Shown here piece by piece: positions 35,144 through 44,559 of a stretch of 64,000 nucleotides of DNA. The stretch comes from an uncultured Flavobacteriales bacterium (GTDB lineage Bacteria; Bacteroidota; Bacteroidia; Flavobacteriales_D; Crocinitomicaceae). The translations under genes were made by a program, and so were the position numbers. Position 1 is the stretch's first letter. Every line of letters begins with the position of its first letter. The notes beneath the pieces are model-generated. The model saw only the letters and a program-made list of their open reading frames with translations, did no database searches and was not told the DNA's origin. The stretch lies in contig CAJAII010000036.1 of assembly GCA_903939755.1 (NCBI GenBank), positions 97,930 to 161,929 on the forward strand, given 5' to 3'.

Positions 35144-37093
35144 ATGCGTAACCTACTTTTTATTATTTATTTAGGTTTACTTTTTTCTTCTTGTAATACA
35201 AGACCTAAATACATTGAAATTCAAAATGCAGTTAATGACACAATCATTGACGATCATTCGTACGCCAACTTAAATGCCATCAAAACCATCCATTTAGAAC
35301 TTGAAATGGATGTTAATTTTCAAAACAAAACCATTTATGGAGTAGCGAGACATGAAATGGTCAATAACAATGCTTCAGTGGCTATTTTTGATACCCGTAA
35401 TTTACTTATCCAAAAGGTAACTACGGGAACGAAGGGTCATGAGCAAGAAGCTGATTTCGTTATTGGCGAAATGGATAAAGATTCAATTTTAGGACAGCCA
35501 TTGAAGGTTACGGTTGACCCTAAAACTACGCAAGTAAATATTTATTATCAGACAACGAAAGGCTCGGAAGCATTGGATTGGTTGGATACCCTTTCAACAA
35601 GCTCCAAGACCAAACCCTTCTTATATACACAAGGACAAGCCATATTAACGCGCACGTGGATCCCACTTCAGGATTCTCCTTCAAATCGGTTTACCTATAA
35701 CGCAGAAGTTAGAGTCCCCAAAGATTTACTTGCATTGATGAGTGCTGAAAATCCAAAGGAGAAAAATGACATGGGAATTTATAATTTTGAAATGGATCAA
35801 CCCATCCCTTCCTATCTAATATCCTTGGCGGTTGGCGATATTGCTTACCATCCTTTTGACGCAAATACGGGGGTTTATGCTGAAAAAGAATTGTTGAATG
35901 CTTGCAAATATGAGTTTGTAGATTTACCTAAAATGATGAAGGCAGCTTCTTATTTATATGGCGAATACCAGTGGAAACAATACGATTTAATGGTATTGCC
36001 GTATTCATTTCCTTTTGGAGGTATGGAAAATCCTCGCTTGACATTTGTGAACCCAACGATTCTTGCAGGAGACCGAAGTTTAGTATCTGTAATAGCCCAT
36101 GAGTTGGCTCATTCATGGTCGGGAAATTTAGTTACTAATAATACATGGGATGACTTTTGGCTGAATGAAGGCTTTACTGTTTATTTTGAGCAGCGTATCA
36201 TGGAGGTTCTTTATGGAAAGGAAACTGCTGATATTCTTGCTCAAGTTGAGTTCCAAGAAATGCAAGAAGAAATGAAGGAGCTATTGTCCGGCAAACATCC
36301 AGAAGACACTCAATTGCATCTAAATTTAAAAAATAGGAATCCAGATGATGGTATGACAAGTATCGCATATGTCAAAGGGGCCTTTTTCTTGAAAACACTC
36401 GAAAGTAAAGTGGGAAGAGAAAAATTTGATCGTTTTTTGAAACATTATTTTAAAGTGTTTCAATTTAAAACGGTTAGTACTGCTGCTTTTATTACTGAAA
36501 TGGAAAACAATTTATTGTTCCCTGAAAAGGTAATTTTTGACTACGATGAATGGATTTTTCATAATGGACTTCCTAAAAATTCGGTAATTATTAATTCGCC
36601 TCGCTTAAAAAGGATGGAATCTTTGGCAAAAAGATTTTCTTCTGGCGAAAAAGTTTTTGAGCCAATTGTCACTTACGAATGGCAGAAAATTAAAAAATCT
36701 AAAAAGAAAAAAAGAATAAAAAAAGTCTCGAAAATTAAGCGCGAGGATTTTATCGTTCAGGAATGGCAAACATTTATCCGTGGATTAAGTGATGACATTT
36801 CAATTGAGAAACTTCAATACTTAGACGCCACGTTTAATTTTAGTACGTGGGGAAATAGCGAAGTAATGGCTGAATGGTTTGTTCTAAATATTCATCAAAA
36901 GAATAGAGCGGTAAGGCCTGCAATTGAAAAATTTATTTCAAAAGTGGGAAGAAGAAAATATTTACTTCCTATTTATAAAGCGTTGGTAAGTAACCCAGAA
37001 GATAAGGTTTGGGCCAAGAAAGTTTTTGATAATTCAAAGGCTTATTATCATGCCGTTTCAAGAAATTCAGTTGCTGAACTTTTTGCGAATTAA
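35144..37093 (+). CDS. Lipid-anchored M1-family metallopeptidase
   Basis: About 649 residues. I chose the ATG at 35144 because it opens a lipoprotein signal 'MRNLLFIIYLGLLFSSC'; the frame extends upstream into the previous gene. M1 aminopeptidase/leukotriene-A4-hydrolase type: substrate motif 'FGGMENPRLTFVNP', zinc site 'HELAHSWSGNLV' plus the glutamate in 'WLNEGFTVYFEQ' (HExxH-x18-E). The C-terminal region is helical with a lysine-rich segment (KIKKSKKKKRIKKVSK). It probably trims peptides at the cell envelope. Its stop codon shares the bases TTAA with that of the convergent recQ. Confidence 0.95.
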   Translation: MRNLLFIIYLGLLFSSCNTRPKYIEIQNAVNDTIIDDHSYANLNAIKTIHLELEMDVNFQNKTIYGVARHEMVNNNASVAIFDTRNLLIQKVTTGTKGHEQEADFVIGEMDKDSILGQPLKVTVDPKTTQVNIYYQTTKGSEALDWLDTLSTSSKTKPFLYTQGQAILTRTWIPLQDSPSNRFTYNAEVRVPKDLLALMSAENPKEKNDMGIYNFEMDQPIPSYLISLAVGDIAYHPFDANTGVYAEKELLNACKYEFVDLPKMMKAASYLYGEYQWKQYDLMVLPYSFPFGGMENPRLTFVNPTILAGDRSLVSVIAHELAHSWSGNLVTNNTWDDFWLNEGFTVYFEQRIMEVLYGKETADILAQVEFQEMQEEMKELLSGKHPEDTQLHLNLKNRNPDDGMTSIAYVKGAFFLKTLESKVGREKFDRFLKHYFKVFQFKTVSTAAFITEMENNLLFPEKVIFDYDEWIFHNGLPKNSVIINSPRLKRMESLAKRFSSGEKVFEPIVTYEWQKIKKSKKKKRIKKVSKIKREDFIVQEWQTFIRGLSDDISIEKLQYLDATFNFSTWGNSEVMAEWFVLNIHQKNRAVRPAIEKFISKVGRRKYLLPIYKALVSNPEDKVWAKKVFDNSKAYYHAVSRNSVAELFAN

Positions 37094-39300
37094 TTAGCCA
37101 TTTCGCTCATGTAGCGAATGCGCACCAAGCGAAGTTCTTCTTCTGTATAGAGGCCATCTAATTCACGGTATGCAGTCAATAAATCATCTGAATCAGCACC
37201 GTTAAAGTAATCGAAGATTTCTTCTTGATTATCCGCGTCAAGTAGGTTGTTTATATAATAATTGATATTGACGCGTGTTCCTGACGATACAATTGATTCA
37301 ATTTCATCTAATAATTCAATAAAACTTTTTCCTTGGCTATCCGCAATGTCATCCAATGGAAGTTTTCGATCAATGTTTTGTATTAATTGTACCTTAAGTC
37401 CTGATTTATTGATGAGGGATTTAACGACCATATCTTGTGGTCGCTCAATCTCATTATCCTCCACATAGTTAGCTATTAGGTTAATGAATGGTTCTCCATA
37501 GCGTTGTGCCTTACCGATGCCAACACCTTGAATATTTGTCAATTCATCTAAATCAATAGGGTATTGAAAACACATATCCCTTAAAGAGGGTTCCTGAAAT
37601 ACCACGAATGGTGGCACCCCCATTTCTTTAGCGATTGATTTTCTTAAATCAATTAATGCATCGTATAATTGTTCGTCAAAAACCCCTCCTTTACTACCTA
37701 GAATGATAGAATCATCGTCATCTGTATTGGAGAAATCGTGCTGCTTTAATAATTTAAAAGAATGAGGTGACTTTATAAATTCCTTACCTTCCTTCGTTAA
37801 TTTTAGTATGCCAAATGATTCAACATCCTTGCTCAATAGGCCAGCTAAAGTTACTTGTCGTATTACAGCATTCCAAAAATGTTCATCATGTTCTTTTCCC
37901 ACTCCAAATAAGGGAAGGGTGTTGTGTTTGTATGCTTTAATATCTGAAGTGATGTTACCAGAAAGGAAGGCGCAATAATGCTTCGATTTCTGAGTCTCTT
38001 CGAGAATTTCAACTGCTTTCAATAAATGAAGTACGCTTTCTTCGCCCTCTGTTTTTTCACGAGGATTTCTACAATTGTCACAGTGTTCATTGCATTTTTT
38101 TTCATCAAAAGTTTCTCCAAAATAGTGCAAAATAAATTTTCTACGACAAACGGATGTTTCGGCATAGGAAACAATTTCATTTAATAATTGACGTCCTATT
38201 TCAAGCTCTGTTATTGGTTTTCCTTGGAGGAATTTTTCTAATTTTTCAATGTCCTTGTAACTATAAAATGCCACGCATTCGCCAATACCACCATCTCTTC
38301 CAGCTCGCCCTGTTTCTTGGTAATAACTTTCTATGGATTTTGGAATGTCGTGATGAATTACAAAGCGTACATCTGGCTTGTCTATTCCCATTCCAAATGC
38401 AATGGTAGCAACGATAACATCTGCTTCTTCCATCAAAAACATGTCTTGGTGCTTTGCGCGTGTATTCGAATCTAAGCCTGCATGGTAGGAAAGTGCATTG
38501 ATCCCATTAACTTGAAGTAATTCAGTGATCTCTTCCACTTTCTTTCGTGACAAACAGTAGATGATGCCACTTTTTCCCGCGTGTTTTTTTATGTATTTGA
38601 TGATTTCTTTTTCGACATCACGCTTTGGCCTTATCTCATAATATAGGTTGTCCCTATTGAAGGATGATTGAAATAGATTAGCATCCAGCATATTAAGGTT
38701 TTTCTGGATGTCATATTGTACTTTCGGAGTTGCAGTAGCGGTTAATGCGATGATTGGAACCTTCGATATTTTCTCAAAAATCTCCCGCAATCGTCGGTAT
38801 TCTGGACGGAAATCATGTCCCCATTCCGAAATACAATGTGCCTCATCTATTGCGAAAAAAGAAATGTTTACCGAAATTAAAAAATCAATATTTTCTTGCT
38901 TGGTCAATGATTCAGGTGCAACATAAAGCATTTTAGTCTTACCATCTTGGATGTCTTTTTTAACTTTTAAAATTTCACCTTTGGATAAAGAGGAATTCAT
39001 AAAGTGTGCAATGTCATCATTGTTGCTGACGCTTCGCATCGCATCTACCTGATTTTTCATTAAAGCTATCAAAGGAGAAACAATAACGGCGGTGCCTTCA
39101 GAAATTAAAGCTGGTAACTGATAGCACAATGATTTACCCCCACCTGTTGGCATAATGACAAAGGTGTTCCTTCCCTCTAAAACATTCTTTATAATTAATT
39201 CCTGCTCACCTTTGAATTTGCTAAATCCAAAATACTTTTGCAGTGAATCTTTTATATTCATGTTAATTCCATTCATTGTATTTTCTTCTTCTATAATCAA
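37090..39300 (-). CDS. recQ: ATP-dependent DNA helicase RecQ
   Basis: 3'-5' helicase for recombination and repair. 736 residues (starts at M9 or M14 are equally plausible: 'MNIKDSLQKYFGFSKFKGEQ'). Motif 0 'FKGEQELI', Walker A 'MPTGGGKSLCYQLPAL', DExH 'DEAHCISEWGHDFRPEY', motif VI 'YYQETGRAGRDGG'. The RecQ C-terminal zinc site has C-(x)-CRRKF, then 'CNEHCDNC'. An HRDC domain follows (~545-620: 'PSLRDMCFQYPIDLDEL', 'IQGVGIGKAQRYG'). A further C-terminal ~110 residues are present. It lies 28 bases after nfuA, probably in one transcript. Confidence 0.96.
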   Translation of the reverse strand: MIIEEENTMNGINMNIKDSLQKYFGFSKFKGEQELIIKNVLEGRNTFVIMPTGGGKSLCYQLPALISEGTAVIVSPLIALMKNQVDAMRSVSNNDDIAHFMNSSLSKGEILKVKKDIQDGKTKMLYVAPESLTKQENIDFLISVNISFFAIDEAHCISEWGHDFRPEYRRLREIFEKISKVPIIALTATATPKVQYDIQKNLNMLDANLFQSSFNRDNLYYEIRPKRDVEKEIIKYIKKHAGKSGIIYCLSRKKVEEITELLQVNGINALSYHAGLDSNTRAKHQDMFLMEEADVIVATIAFGMGIDKPDVRFVIHHDIPKSIESYYQETGRAGRDGGIGECVAFYSYKDIEKLEKFLQGKPITELEIGRQLLNEIVSYAETSVCRRKFILHYFGETFDEKKCNEHCDNCRNPREKTEGEESVLHLLKAVEILEETQKSKHYCAFLSGNITSDIKAYKHNTLPLFGVGKEHDEHFWNAVIRQVTLAGLLSKDVESFGILKLTKEGKEFIKSPHSFKLLKQHDFSNTDDDDSIILGSKGGVFDEQLYDALIDLRKSIAKEMGVPPFVVFQEPSLRDMCFQYPIDLDELTNIQGVGIGKAQRYGEPFINLIANYVEDNEIERPQDMVVKSLINKSGLKVQLIQNIDRKLPLDDIADSQGKSFIELLDEIESIVSSGTRVNINYYINNLLDADNQEEIFDYFNGADSDDLLTAYRELDGLYTEEELRLVRIRYMSEMAN

Positions 39301-39328
39301 TTTTTCTTCTTTTTTGCTACTATAATAG

Positions 39329-39940
39329 TTAATTATTGATCGCCATAACGTTGTTAACTTCAGGCAAATGTTGTTTTAATAAAGTTTCAATACCACCCTT
39401 TAATGTAGCTGTTGATGAAGGACACCCTGCACATGCTCCCTTCATTCGAACACTAACAACCCCATCTTTAAATCCTAAAAAATCGATTGCACCACCATCA
39501 TTTTCTACCGCTGGTCGGACGTATTCGTCTAACAAGGCGCGTATCGCATCGTCTATTTCGCTGGGTTCAAAATTCGGGTCATTTTCATTATCAGATGCCG
39601 TTTCATTTTCTATTCTTGCGGGCTTCGCTTGAGGCATTTGAATCAGCACGTCTTTTCCGTTGGAAATCCACTCTTTTATGAATTCTCGCAGTTCCATGGT
39701 GATAAAATCCCAAGGTACATTATCTGTCTTCGTTATCGTTACAAAATTAGCAGCGATAAACACACTTTTTACAAATGGAAAATCAAATAGTGCCTCAGCT
39801 ATGGGGGAAAATCCTTTGGCTTCTTTTTTTGAAATAAACTCAACTGAATCTCCACTTATTAATAGGTACTTATTAGCAACAAATTTCATTGTTGCTGGAT
39901 TAGGTGTCATTTCAGTGTAAACTGTTACAGGAACATTCAT
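39329..39940 (-). CDS. nfuA: Nfu/NifU-type Fe-S carrier protein
   Basis: 203 residues: N-terminal scaffold Nfu_N domain (~6-95, starting 'TEMTPNPATMKFVANKYL') and C-terminal NifU domain (~125-200) with the cluster-binding C-x2-C in 'KGACAGCPSSTATLKGG'. It transfers 4Fe-4S clusters to apo-proteins and would serve, for example, the ferredoxin at 6048. A well-formed promoter lies upstream, and recQ follows by 28 bases. The bacterial NfuA of gammaproteobacteria has an A-type N-terminal domain instead; this is the Nfu_N type, so the symbol is used loosely. Confidence 0.92.
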   Translation of the reverse strand: MNVPVTVYTEMTPNPATMKFVANKYLLISGDSVEFISKKEAKGFSPIAEALFDFPFVKSVFIAANFVTITKTDNVPWDFITMELREFIKEWISNGKDVLIQMPQAKPARIENETASDNENDPNFEPSEIDDAIRALLDEYVRPAVENDGGAIDFLGFKDGVVSVRMKGACAGCPSSTATLKGGIETLLKQHLPEVNNVMAINN

Positions 39941-40010
39941 TAACTACGATTTAGTTGTTAATATTTTAAAGAAAAAAACAGTGCTTGGTTGAATTTCACT
40001 CTCTTTTTGT

Positions 40011-40043
40011 CAAAAGTACATATACTTTCTTTTGGGTAACAAA
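40011..40043 (-). promoter_or_regulatory. Promoter of nfuA-recQ
   Basis: On the minus strand a perfect -33 TTTG (40040-40043) and a perfect -7 TACTTTTG (40011-40018), 21 bases apart. This is one of the two best full matches to the Bacteroidota consensus in the window. The 5' leader is about 65 bases. Confidence 0.75.
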
Positions 40044-40121
40044 TTAATTGTCAATTTAGTTCAATTTAGTTCATTTTAATTTTTTATTGAATTGAACTTA
40101 AATTTACATAATAAATATGGA

Positions 40122-41006
40122 TTAAAATAATTTACCTTTCAATTCTAAGGCCTTAAGTGTATTCATCATCAATGAGGCTATAGTCATTGGGCCAACGCCT
40201 CCCGGAACTGGGGTGATAAAACTGCAAATTGGAGAAACATTTTCAAAATCAACGTCACCTACCAATCTCCATCCTCTTTCTCGCGAAGCATCTTCTACCC
40301 TTGTAATTCCGACATCAATAACTACGGCGCCATTTTTTACCATATCTGCTTTAACAAAGTTGGGGCGCCCTATTGCTGCAATGAGTATGTCGGCATTTTT
40401 ACAAATTTCCGCTAGATTTTTAGTTTTTGAATGCGCCAAGGTAACTGTGCAATTTCCCGGATACGTATTGCGCCCTAACATTAAACTTAATGGCATCCCT
40501 ACGATATTACTTCTACCAATAATCACGCAATTTTTGCCTTCCGTTTCTATTTTCATGCGCTTAATTAATTCCAATATTCCCATAGGGGTAGCAGGTAAAA
40601 AACCTGGTAAATTTAACATCATATTACCCAAGTTTTGTGGATGGAATCCGTCTACATCTTTTAATGGATTAATCGCTTGGGTAATTTTCAATTCATCAAT
40701 GTGCGCTGGTAGCGGAAGTTGTACAATAAATCCATCTATTTCACTATCTTCATTTAAGGCTTTTACTTTGTTAAGCAAAACCTCTTCTGAAACTGATTCT
40801 TCCAAATGAATAAGTGTACTTTCAAAACCGATCTCTTCGCATGCTTTTACTTTGGCATTCACGTATGATAAAGAAGCGCCAACATTACCAACAAGAATGG
40901 CTACAAGATGGGGTGTTTTTTTACCTTGGGATTTTCTTTCCTTTACTTTTATTTCTAATTCTTTTTGTATTTCTGAAGAAATCACTTTTCCATCAATGCG
41001 TTGCAT
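40122..41006 (-). CDS. folD: Methylenetetrahydrofolate dehydrogenase/cyclohydrolase
   Basis: Bifunctional one-carbon enzyme (5,10-CH2-THF to 10-formyl-THF, NADP). 294 residues from the ATG at 41006 (MQRIDGKVISSEIQKEL); the upstream ATG at 41024 would overlap the -7 box. Marks: 'SLSYVNAKVKACEEIG' with catalytic Lys, 'GFIVQLPLPAHID', 'VDGFHPQNLGNMM', 'VIIGRSNIVGMPLSLML' and 'VPGGVGPMTIASLM'. Monocistronic. The 115 bases beyond its stop hold GTTCAATT / AATTGAAC (40059-40066 and 40090-40097), a possible AT-rich end hairpin. Confidence 0.96.
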   Translation of the reverse strand: MQRIDGKVISSEIQKELEIKVKERKSQGKKTPHLVAILVGNVGASLSYVNAKVKACEEIGFESTLIHLEESVSEEVLLNKVKALNEDSEIDGFIVQLPLPAHIDELKITQAINPLKDVDGFHPQNLGNMMLNLPGFLPATPMGILELIKRMKIETEGKNCVIIGRSNIVGMPLSLMLGRNTYPGNCTVTLAHSKTKNLAEICKNADILIAAIGRPNFVKADMVKNGAVVIDVGITRVEDASRERGWRLVGDVDFENVSPICSFITPVPGGVGPMTIASLMMNTLKALELKGKLF

Positions 41007-41021
41007 AAACCTTCTTTTACA

Positions 41022-41029
41022 CAAAGATA
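41022..41029 (-). promoter_or_regulatory. -7 box TATCTTTG of folD
   Basis: An exact TAnnTTTG match on the minus strand, 15 bases before the chosen ATG. It overlaps the alternative upstream ATG and so decides the start. A TTCG at about -33 (41052-41055) lies 22 bases further up. Confidence 0.6.
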
Positions 41030-41071
41030 GAAACTCCTAAAGAAATTAAGCCGAACTATTTATTTACACCT

Positions 41072-41079
41072 TATCTTTG
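41072..41079 (+). promoter_or_regulatory. -7 box TATCTTTG of the barrel-like protein gene
   Basis: An exact TAnnTTTG match 20 bases before the ATG at 41100, facing away from the folD promoter 43 bases to the left. Confidence 0.55.
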
Positions 41080-41099
41080 CTGAAAAAAAAAATAGTAAT

Positions 41100-41684
41100 A
41101 TGAGATTTTCGTTGTTTGTTGCCATTACTTCTTTATTGGTATTTTCTAATCATTCTCAGGTAACATTTGATGGCTCAGAAATAGGACTTGAAATTGTTGC
41201 TGTTGGCTCTAATCTCGGTGGCTCTGTAGGTGGTGATTTAAAATATACAGTAGTTCTTAATGAGAACTTTGCCGTAGGGCCGTCTTTTCGATTACAGCGA
41301 ACATGGTCCAATAATTCAGGTCAGAAGTTTGGTTTTTCGGTTTATGGCGGTGGTGTTTTTGCCCATTATCGCTTGAAGAATGTTGTTTTTGGTGGATTAG
41401 AGTTTGAAATGTTGCATTGCCCTGTAAATTATGTTATTGCTAATCCATCTTCTGCATGGTTGTCGACCTTATTCATAGGTGGTGGTTTTTCTAGGGATTT
41501 CAATCATAAAATCAGAATTAATGCAGGTGTTTTCTACGATGTCATCAATGCCCAAAATAGCCCTTTTAGGAGAAGTTACAATTTCGTTATAAAAGATGTA
41601 AATGGTCAAATTGTTGATCGTCTTCCAATAATTTATCGTATTTCTTTCTTTTTTCCCTTGGGTGGGCATTCAGATAAAAACTAG
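41100..41684 (+). CDS. Probable small outer-membrane beta-barrel protein
   Basis: 194 residues. Signal peptide (MRFSLFVAITSLLVFSNHSQ), then alternating hydrophobic/polar strands rich in Gly and aromatics: 'SVGGDLKYTVVLNENFAVGPSFRL', 'FGFSVYGGGVFAHYRLKNVVFGGLEFEM', 'LSTLFIGGGFSRDFN', ending in 'IIYRISFFFPLGGHSDKN'. This is the pattern of an eight-stranded OmpW/OmpA-like barrel. No enzyme motif. It stands 30 bases before bshA, perhaps with shared transcription. Confidence 0.7.
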   Translation: MRFSLFVAITSLLVFSNHSQVTFDGSEIGLEIVAVGSNLGGSVGGDLKYTVVLNENFAVGPSFRLQRTWSNNSGQKFGFSVYGGGVFAHYRLKNVVFGGLEFEMLHCPVNYVIANPSSAWLSTLFIGGGFSRDFNHKIRINAGVFYDVINAQNSPFRRSYNFVIKDVNGQIVDRLPIIYRISFFFPLGGHSDKN

Positions 41685-41714
41685 TAGTAAAATTTTTTAA
41701 TTAATAACTTCATA

Positions 41715-42839
41715 ATGAAGATTGGAATTGTTTTATATCCCACTTTTGGTGGAAGTGGCGTGGTAGCAACTGAACTTGGGAAGGCTTTGGCGGTAAAAGG
41801 CCACCAGATTCATTTTATCACCTATTCTCAGCCTGTAAGATTGGGCTCATTTAGGGAAAATATTTTCTATCACGAAGTTTCTGTTTCTGATTACCCTTTG
41901 TTTGATTTTCAACCCTACGAAACTGAACTAGCGTCTAAAATGGTGGATGTCGTTCGCAATGAAAAGCTTGATATTCTCCATGTCCATTATGCCATTCCTC
42001 ATGCCTCAGCTGCTTTTATGGCGAAAATGATTTTGAGGTCTCAGGGTATTGAAATTCCGTATGTGACGACTTTGCATGGTACGGATATTACCTTGGTTGG
42101 TAAAGACCCATCTTTCGAGCCAGTGATTACTTTTTGTATCAATGAATCAGATGCGGTAACGGCTGTTTCTCAGAGCTTGAAAGATGCTACTTACGAGCAT
42201 TTTAATGTTACTCGTCAAATTGATGTCATTCATAATTTTATCGCTCCTTCTACACAAAAACGCGAAGACTTAGATCATATCCGTTTAAAATATGCTGCCA
42301 TCGATGAACCGATTCTTTGTCATATTTCTAACTTCAGAAAAGTAAAAAGGGTGGATGATGTAATACGAATTTTTGAAAAAGTGAATGCCAAAATCCCTTC
42401 TAAATTAATTATGGTCGGCGACGGCCCTGAACGTTATAGTTGTGAGCAACTTGCTCGAAAGTTAAATCTCTGCGACAGGGTTGTATTCTTAGGAAAATTA
42501 AGGGATACGGCGCATGTGTTACAAATTTCTGATGTGTTTTTACTCCCATCTGAAACGGAAAGTTTTGGTTTAGCAGCGTTGGAAGCAATGGCGGAGTCAG
42601 TGCCTGTAATCTCTTCCAATACAGGTGGTATTTCTGAAGTAAATAAGCACGGCTTTTCTGGGTTTCTATCGGATGTCGGTGATATTGACGACATGGCAAA
42701 AAATACGATTCTTTTACTTGACGAAAATACCTTACCAATGTTTAAAGTGAATGCCTTGGCTCAAGCAAACTTGTTTTCTTTGGATGTAATCCTCCCACAA
42801 TATGAAAATATTTATCGTAATTTAGTACCAAATAGTTAA
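41715..42839 (+). CDS. bshA: N-acetyl-alpha-D-glucosaminyl L-malate synthase BshA
   Basis: GT4 glycosyltransferase that joins UDP-GlcNAc and L-malate in the first step of bacillithiol synthesis. 374 residues. Marks: 'YPTFGGSGVVATELGKAL' (8-25, the BshA GGSGVVA loop), 'ILHVHYAIPHA', 'TTLHGTDITLVG', 'HISNFRKVKRVDDVI', and the E-x7-E donor motif in 'LPSETESFGLAALEAMA'. BshB and BshC are not in the window. It heads a tight operon with elbB, meaB and an S4 protein. Confidence 0.95.
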   Translation: MKIGIVLYPTFGGSGVVATELGKALAVKGHQIHFITYSQPVRLGSFRENIFYHEVSVSDYPLFDFQPYETELASKMVDVVRNEKLDILHVHYAIPHASAAFMAKMILRSQGIEIPYVTTLHGTDITLVGKDPSFEPVITFCINESDAVTAVSQSLKDATYEHFNVTRQIDVIHNFIAPSTQKREDLDHIRLKYAAIDEPILCHISNFRKVKRVDDVIRIFEKVNAKIPSKLIMVGDGPERYSCEQLARKLNLCDRVVFLGKLRDTAHVLQISDVFLLPSETESFGLAALEAMAESVPVISSNTGGISEVNKHGFSGFLSDVGDIDDMAKNTILLLDENTLPMFKVNALAQANLFSLDVILPQYENIYRNLVPNS

Positions 42840-42841
42840 AC

Positions 42842-43522
42842 GTGAAAATAGGTGTTCTTCTCTCAGGATGTGGCGTTTATGATGGCGCTGAAATTCAAGA
42901 AACGGTGCTTACTTTGTTGGCCATCGAAGAAATGGGCTATGAGGCAATTTGCATGGCAGTCGATGCGCCTCAGCATCATGTTGTTAATCATATAACAGGG
43001 GAAGAAATGCCTGAGCAACGCAATATGATGATTGAAGCGGCTCGTATTTCTCGTGGCGCTATTCAAGAAATTAGATCTGTTCAACCTGTCGATATAGATG
43101 CTTTGGTTATCCCTGGTGGCTTTGGAAGTGCAAAGAATTTTTCGTCTTGGGCCTTCGATGGAGCAAATGCTTTCATTTTACCGGAAGTTAAATTGTTGAT
43201 CGTAAATTTACTTAACGTTGGCAAGCCGATTGTAGCTCTTTGTGTAAGCCCTGTGGTTTTAGCTTTGGCAATGAAAGATGTAGCGATGTCACTTAATTTA
43301 TCGCTTGGGACAACGAAAGAAAAGTCACCATATGATATTGCGTCTTTTCACGATGGTATTTTGCTTACAGGTTCGACAACGGAGGAAAAAACGATTAAAG
43401 AAATTTTGATTGATTACGATAATAAGATTATTTGCGCTCCTTGCTATATGATGGAAGCTTCTATGCTGGATGTACGCTTAAATATTCAAGCTGCTTTACT
43501 GGCCCTTAAGGAATTAGTTTAA
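42842..43522 (+). CDS. elbB: ElbB, DJ-1/PfpI-like glyoxalase
   Basis: 226 residues starting with GTG two bases after bshA. Class I glutamine-amidotransferase/DJ-1-like fold: 'IGVLLSGCGVYDGAEIQETV' (residues 2-21), 'NHITGEEMPEQRNMMIEAARISRG', 'ALVIPGGFGSAKNFSSWAFDG' and the elbow Cys in 'ALCVSPVVLA'. ElbB is described as a glyoxalase that helps isoprenoid synthesis. Its stop codon overlaps the meaB ATG (TAATG), so the two are translationally coupled. Confidence 0.93.
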   Translation: MKIGVLLSGCGVYDGAEIQETVLTLLAIEEMGYEAICMAVDAPQHHVVNHITGEEMPEQRNMMIEAARISRGAIQEIRSVQPVDIDALVIPGGFGSAKNFSSWAFDGANAFILPEVKLLIVNLLNVGKPIVALCVSPVVLALAMKDVAMSLNLSLGTTKEKSPYDIASFHDGILLTGSTTEEKTIKEILIDYDNKIICAPCYMMEASMLDVRLNIQAALLALKELV

Positions 43523-44559
43523 TGACGGATAAATCGTTTATCGATGATTGGCAAAAAAGCAGAAAGGAAAGACTTGAAGGCTTAACATGTGCTAACTTGT
43601 CACCCTTGCTCTTAGCAAAAGACCGTGCTGCTTTGGCATCTGCCATTACGCTGATTGAAAGTGATTCGGCTGAACTTCGTGATGAAGCAAATGCATTGAT
43701 TAAATCTATTTTACATCAAACGGGTGGTGCTTGGCGCATTGGAATTACAGGCGTGCCGGGAGTAGGAAAAAGTACTTTTATTGAAGCATTTGGAAAAGTG
43801 CTTTTAAAGAACGGACATCGTGTCGCAGTCTTAGCCATTGATCCATCGTCATCTATTGGTGGTGGAAGTATTTTGGGTGATAAAACGAGAATGAATTGGT
43901 TGGCCGTGCAGGATGATGTTTTTATTCGGCCTACCCCAACCGGTGATGTACTAGGTGGGGTGGCTCGTCATACACGGGAGTCAATTCTATTATGTGAAGC
44001 TGCTGGTTTTGATGTGATTATCGTTGAAACGGTTGGTGTTGGTCAATCGGAAACGGTGGTTCATTCCATGGTGGATTTCTTTTTGTTATTAATGCTTGCC
44101 GGAGCGGGGGATGAATTGCAAGGAATAAAGCGAGGAATAATAGAAATGGCTGATGCGATTGTGATTACAAAAGCGGATGGCGATAATAAGGTCAAGGCGG
44201 AAGAAGCGCTTAGGTCGTATCAAAATGCATTGCATTTATATGCGCAAAGAGAAGATGGATGGATGCCAAAAGTTCAAACGTGTAGTAGTCTCGAAGGATG
44301 GAAGATTGACACTGTTTATCAGTTAATAAGAAGCTATTTTGAGCTAACACAAAAGAATGGCGCTCAAGATTTGCAACGAAGTGAGCAAAATAGTTCTTTT
44401 TTTAATGACAATATTGCAAATTTAATTCAACAAGATTTCTTTGGTAACCAAACGTGGAAAGAGGAATCAATAAAATACCAAGAAAAAATCAAGAAAGGTC
44501 TTCTTTCTCCTTTTCAAGCAGCGGAAGAAATGTATGCTAAATTTAAAGCGAATCGATGA
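43522..44559 (+). CDS. meaB: MeaB/ArgK-type G-protein chaperone of methylmalonyl-CoA mutase
   Basis: 345 residues. GTPase that gates and repairs cobalamin-dependent methylmalonyl-CoA mutase. P-loop 'GITGVPGVGKSTFIEAFG', 'LAIDPSSSIGGGSILGDKTRM', 'RPTPTGDVLGGVARHTRE', 'IVETVGVGQSE', 'ITKADGDN'. Since IcmF at 12914-16294 has its own built-in G domain, this stand-alone copy implies a separate methylmalonyl-CoA mutase elsewhere in the genome. It overlaps elbB by one base and the next gene by four. Confidence 0.96.
   Translation: MTDKSFIDDWQKSRKERLEGLTCANLSPLLLAKDRAALASAITLIESDSAELRDEANALIKSILHQTGGAWRIGITGVPGVGKSTFIEAFGKVLLKNGHRVAVLAIDPSSSIGGGSILGDKTRMNWLAVQDDVFIRPTPTGDVLGGVARHTRESILLCEAAGFDVIIVETVGVGQSETVVHSMVDFFLLLMLAGAGDELQGIKRGIIEMADAIVITKADGDNKVKAEEALRSYQNALHLYAQREDGWMPKVQTCSSLEGWKIDTVYQLIRSYFELTQKNGAQDLQRSEQNSSFFNDNIANLIQQDFFGNQTWKEESIKYQEKIKKGLLSPFQAAEEMYAKFKANR

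Noticed and set aside
40213..40809. A 198-codon open frame antisense to folD
   Set aside because: folD on the other strand has every family motif. The antisense frame has no known motif and arises from codon bias.
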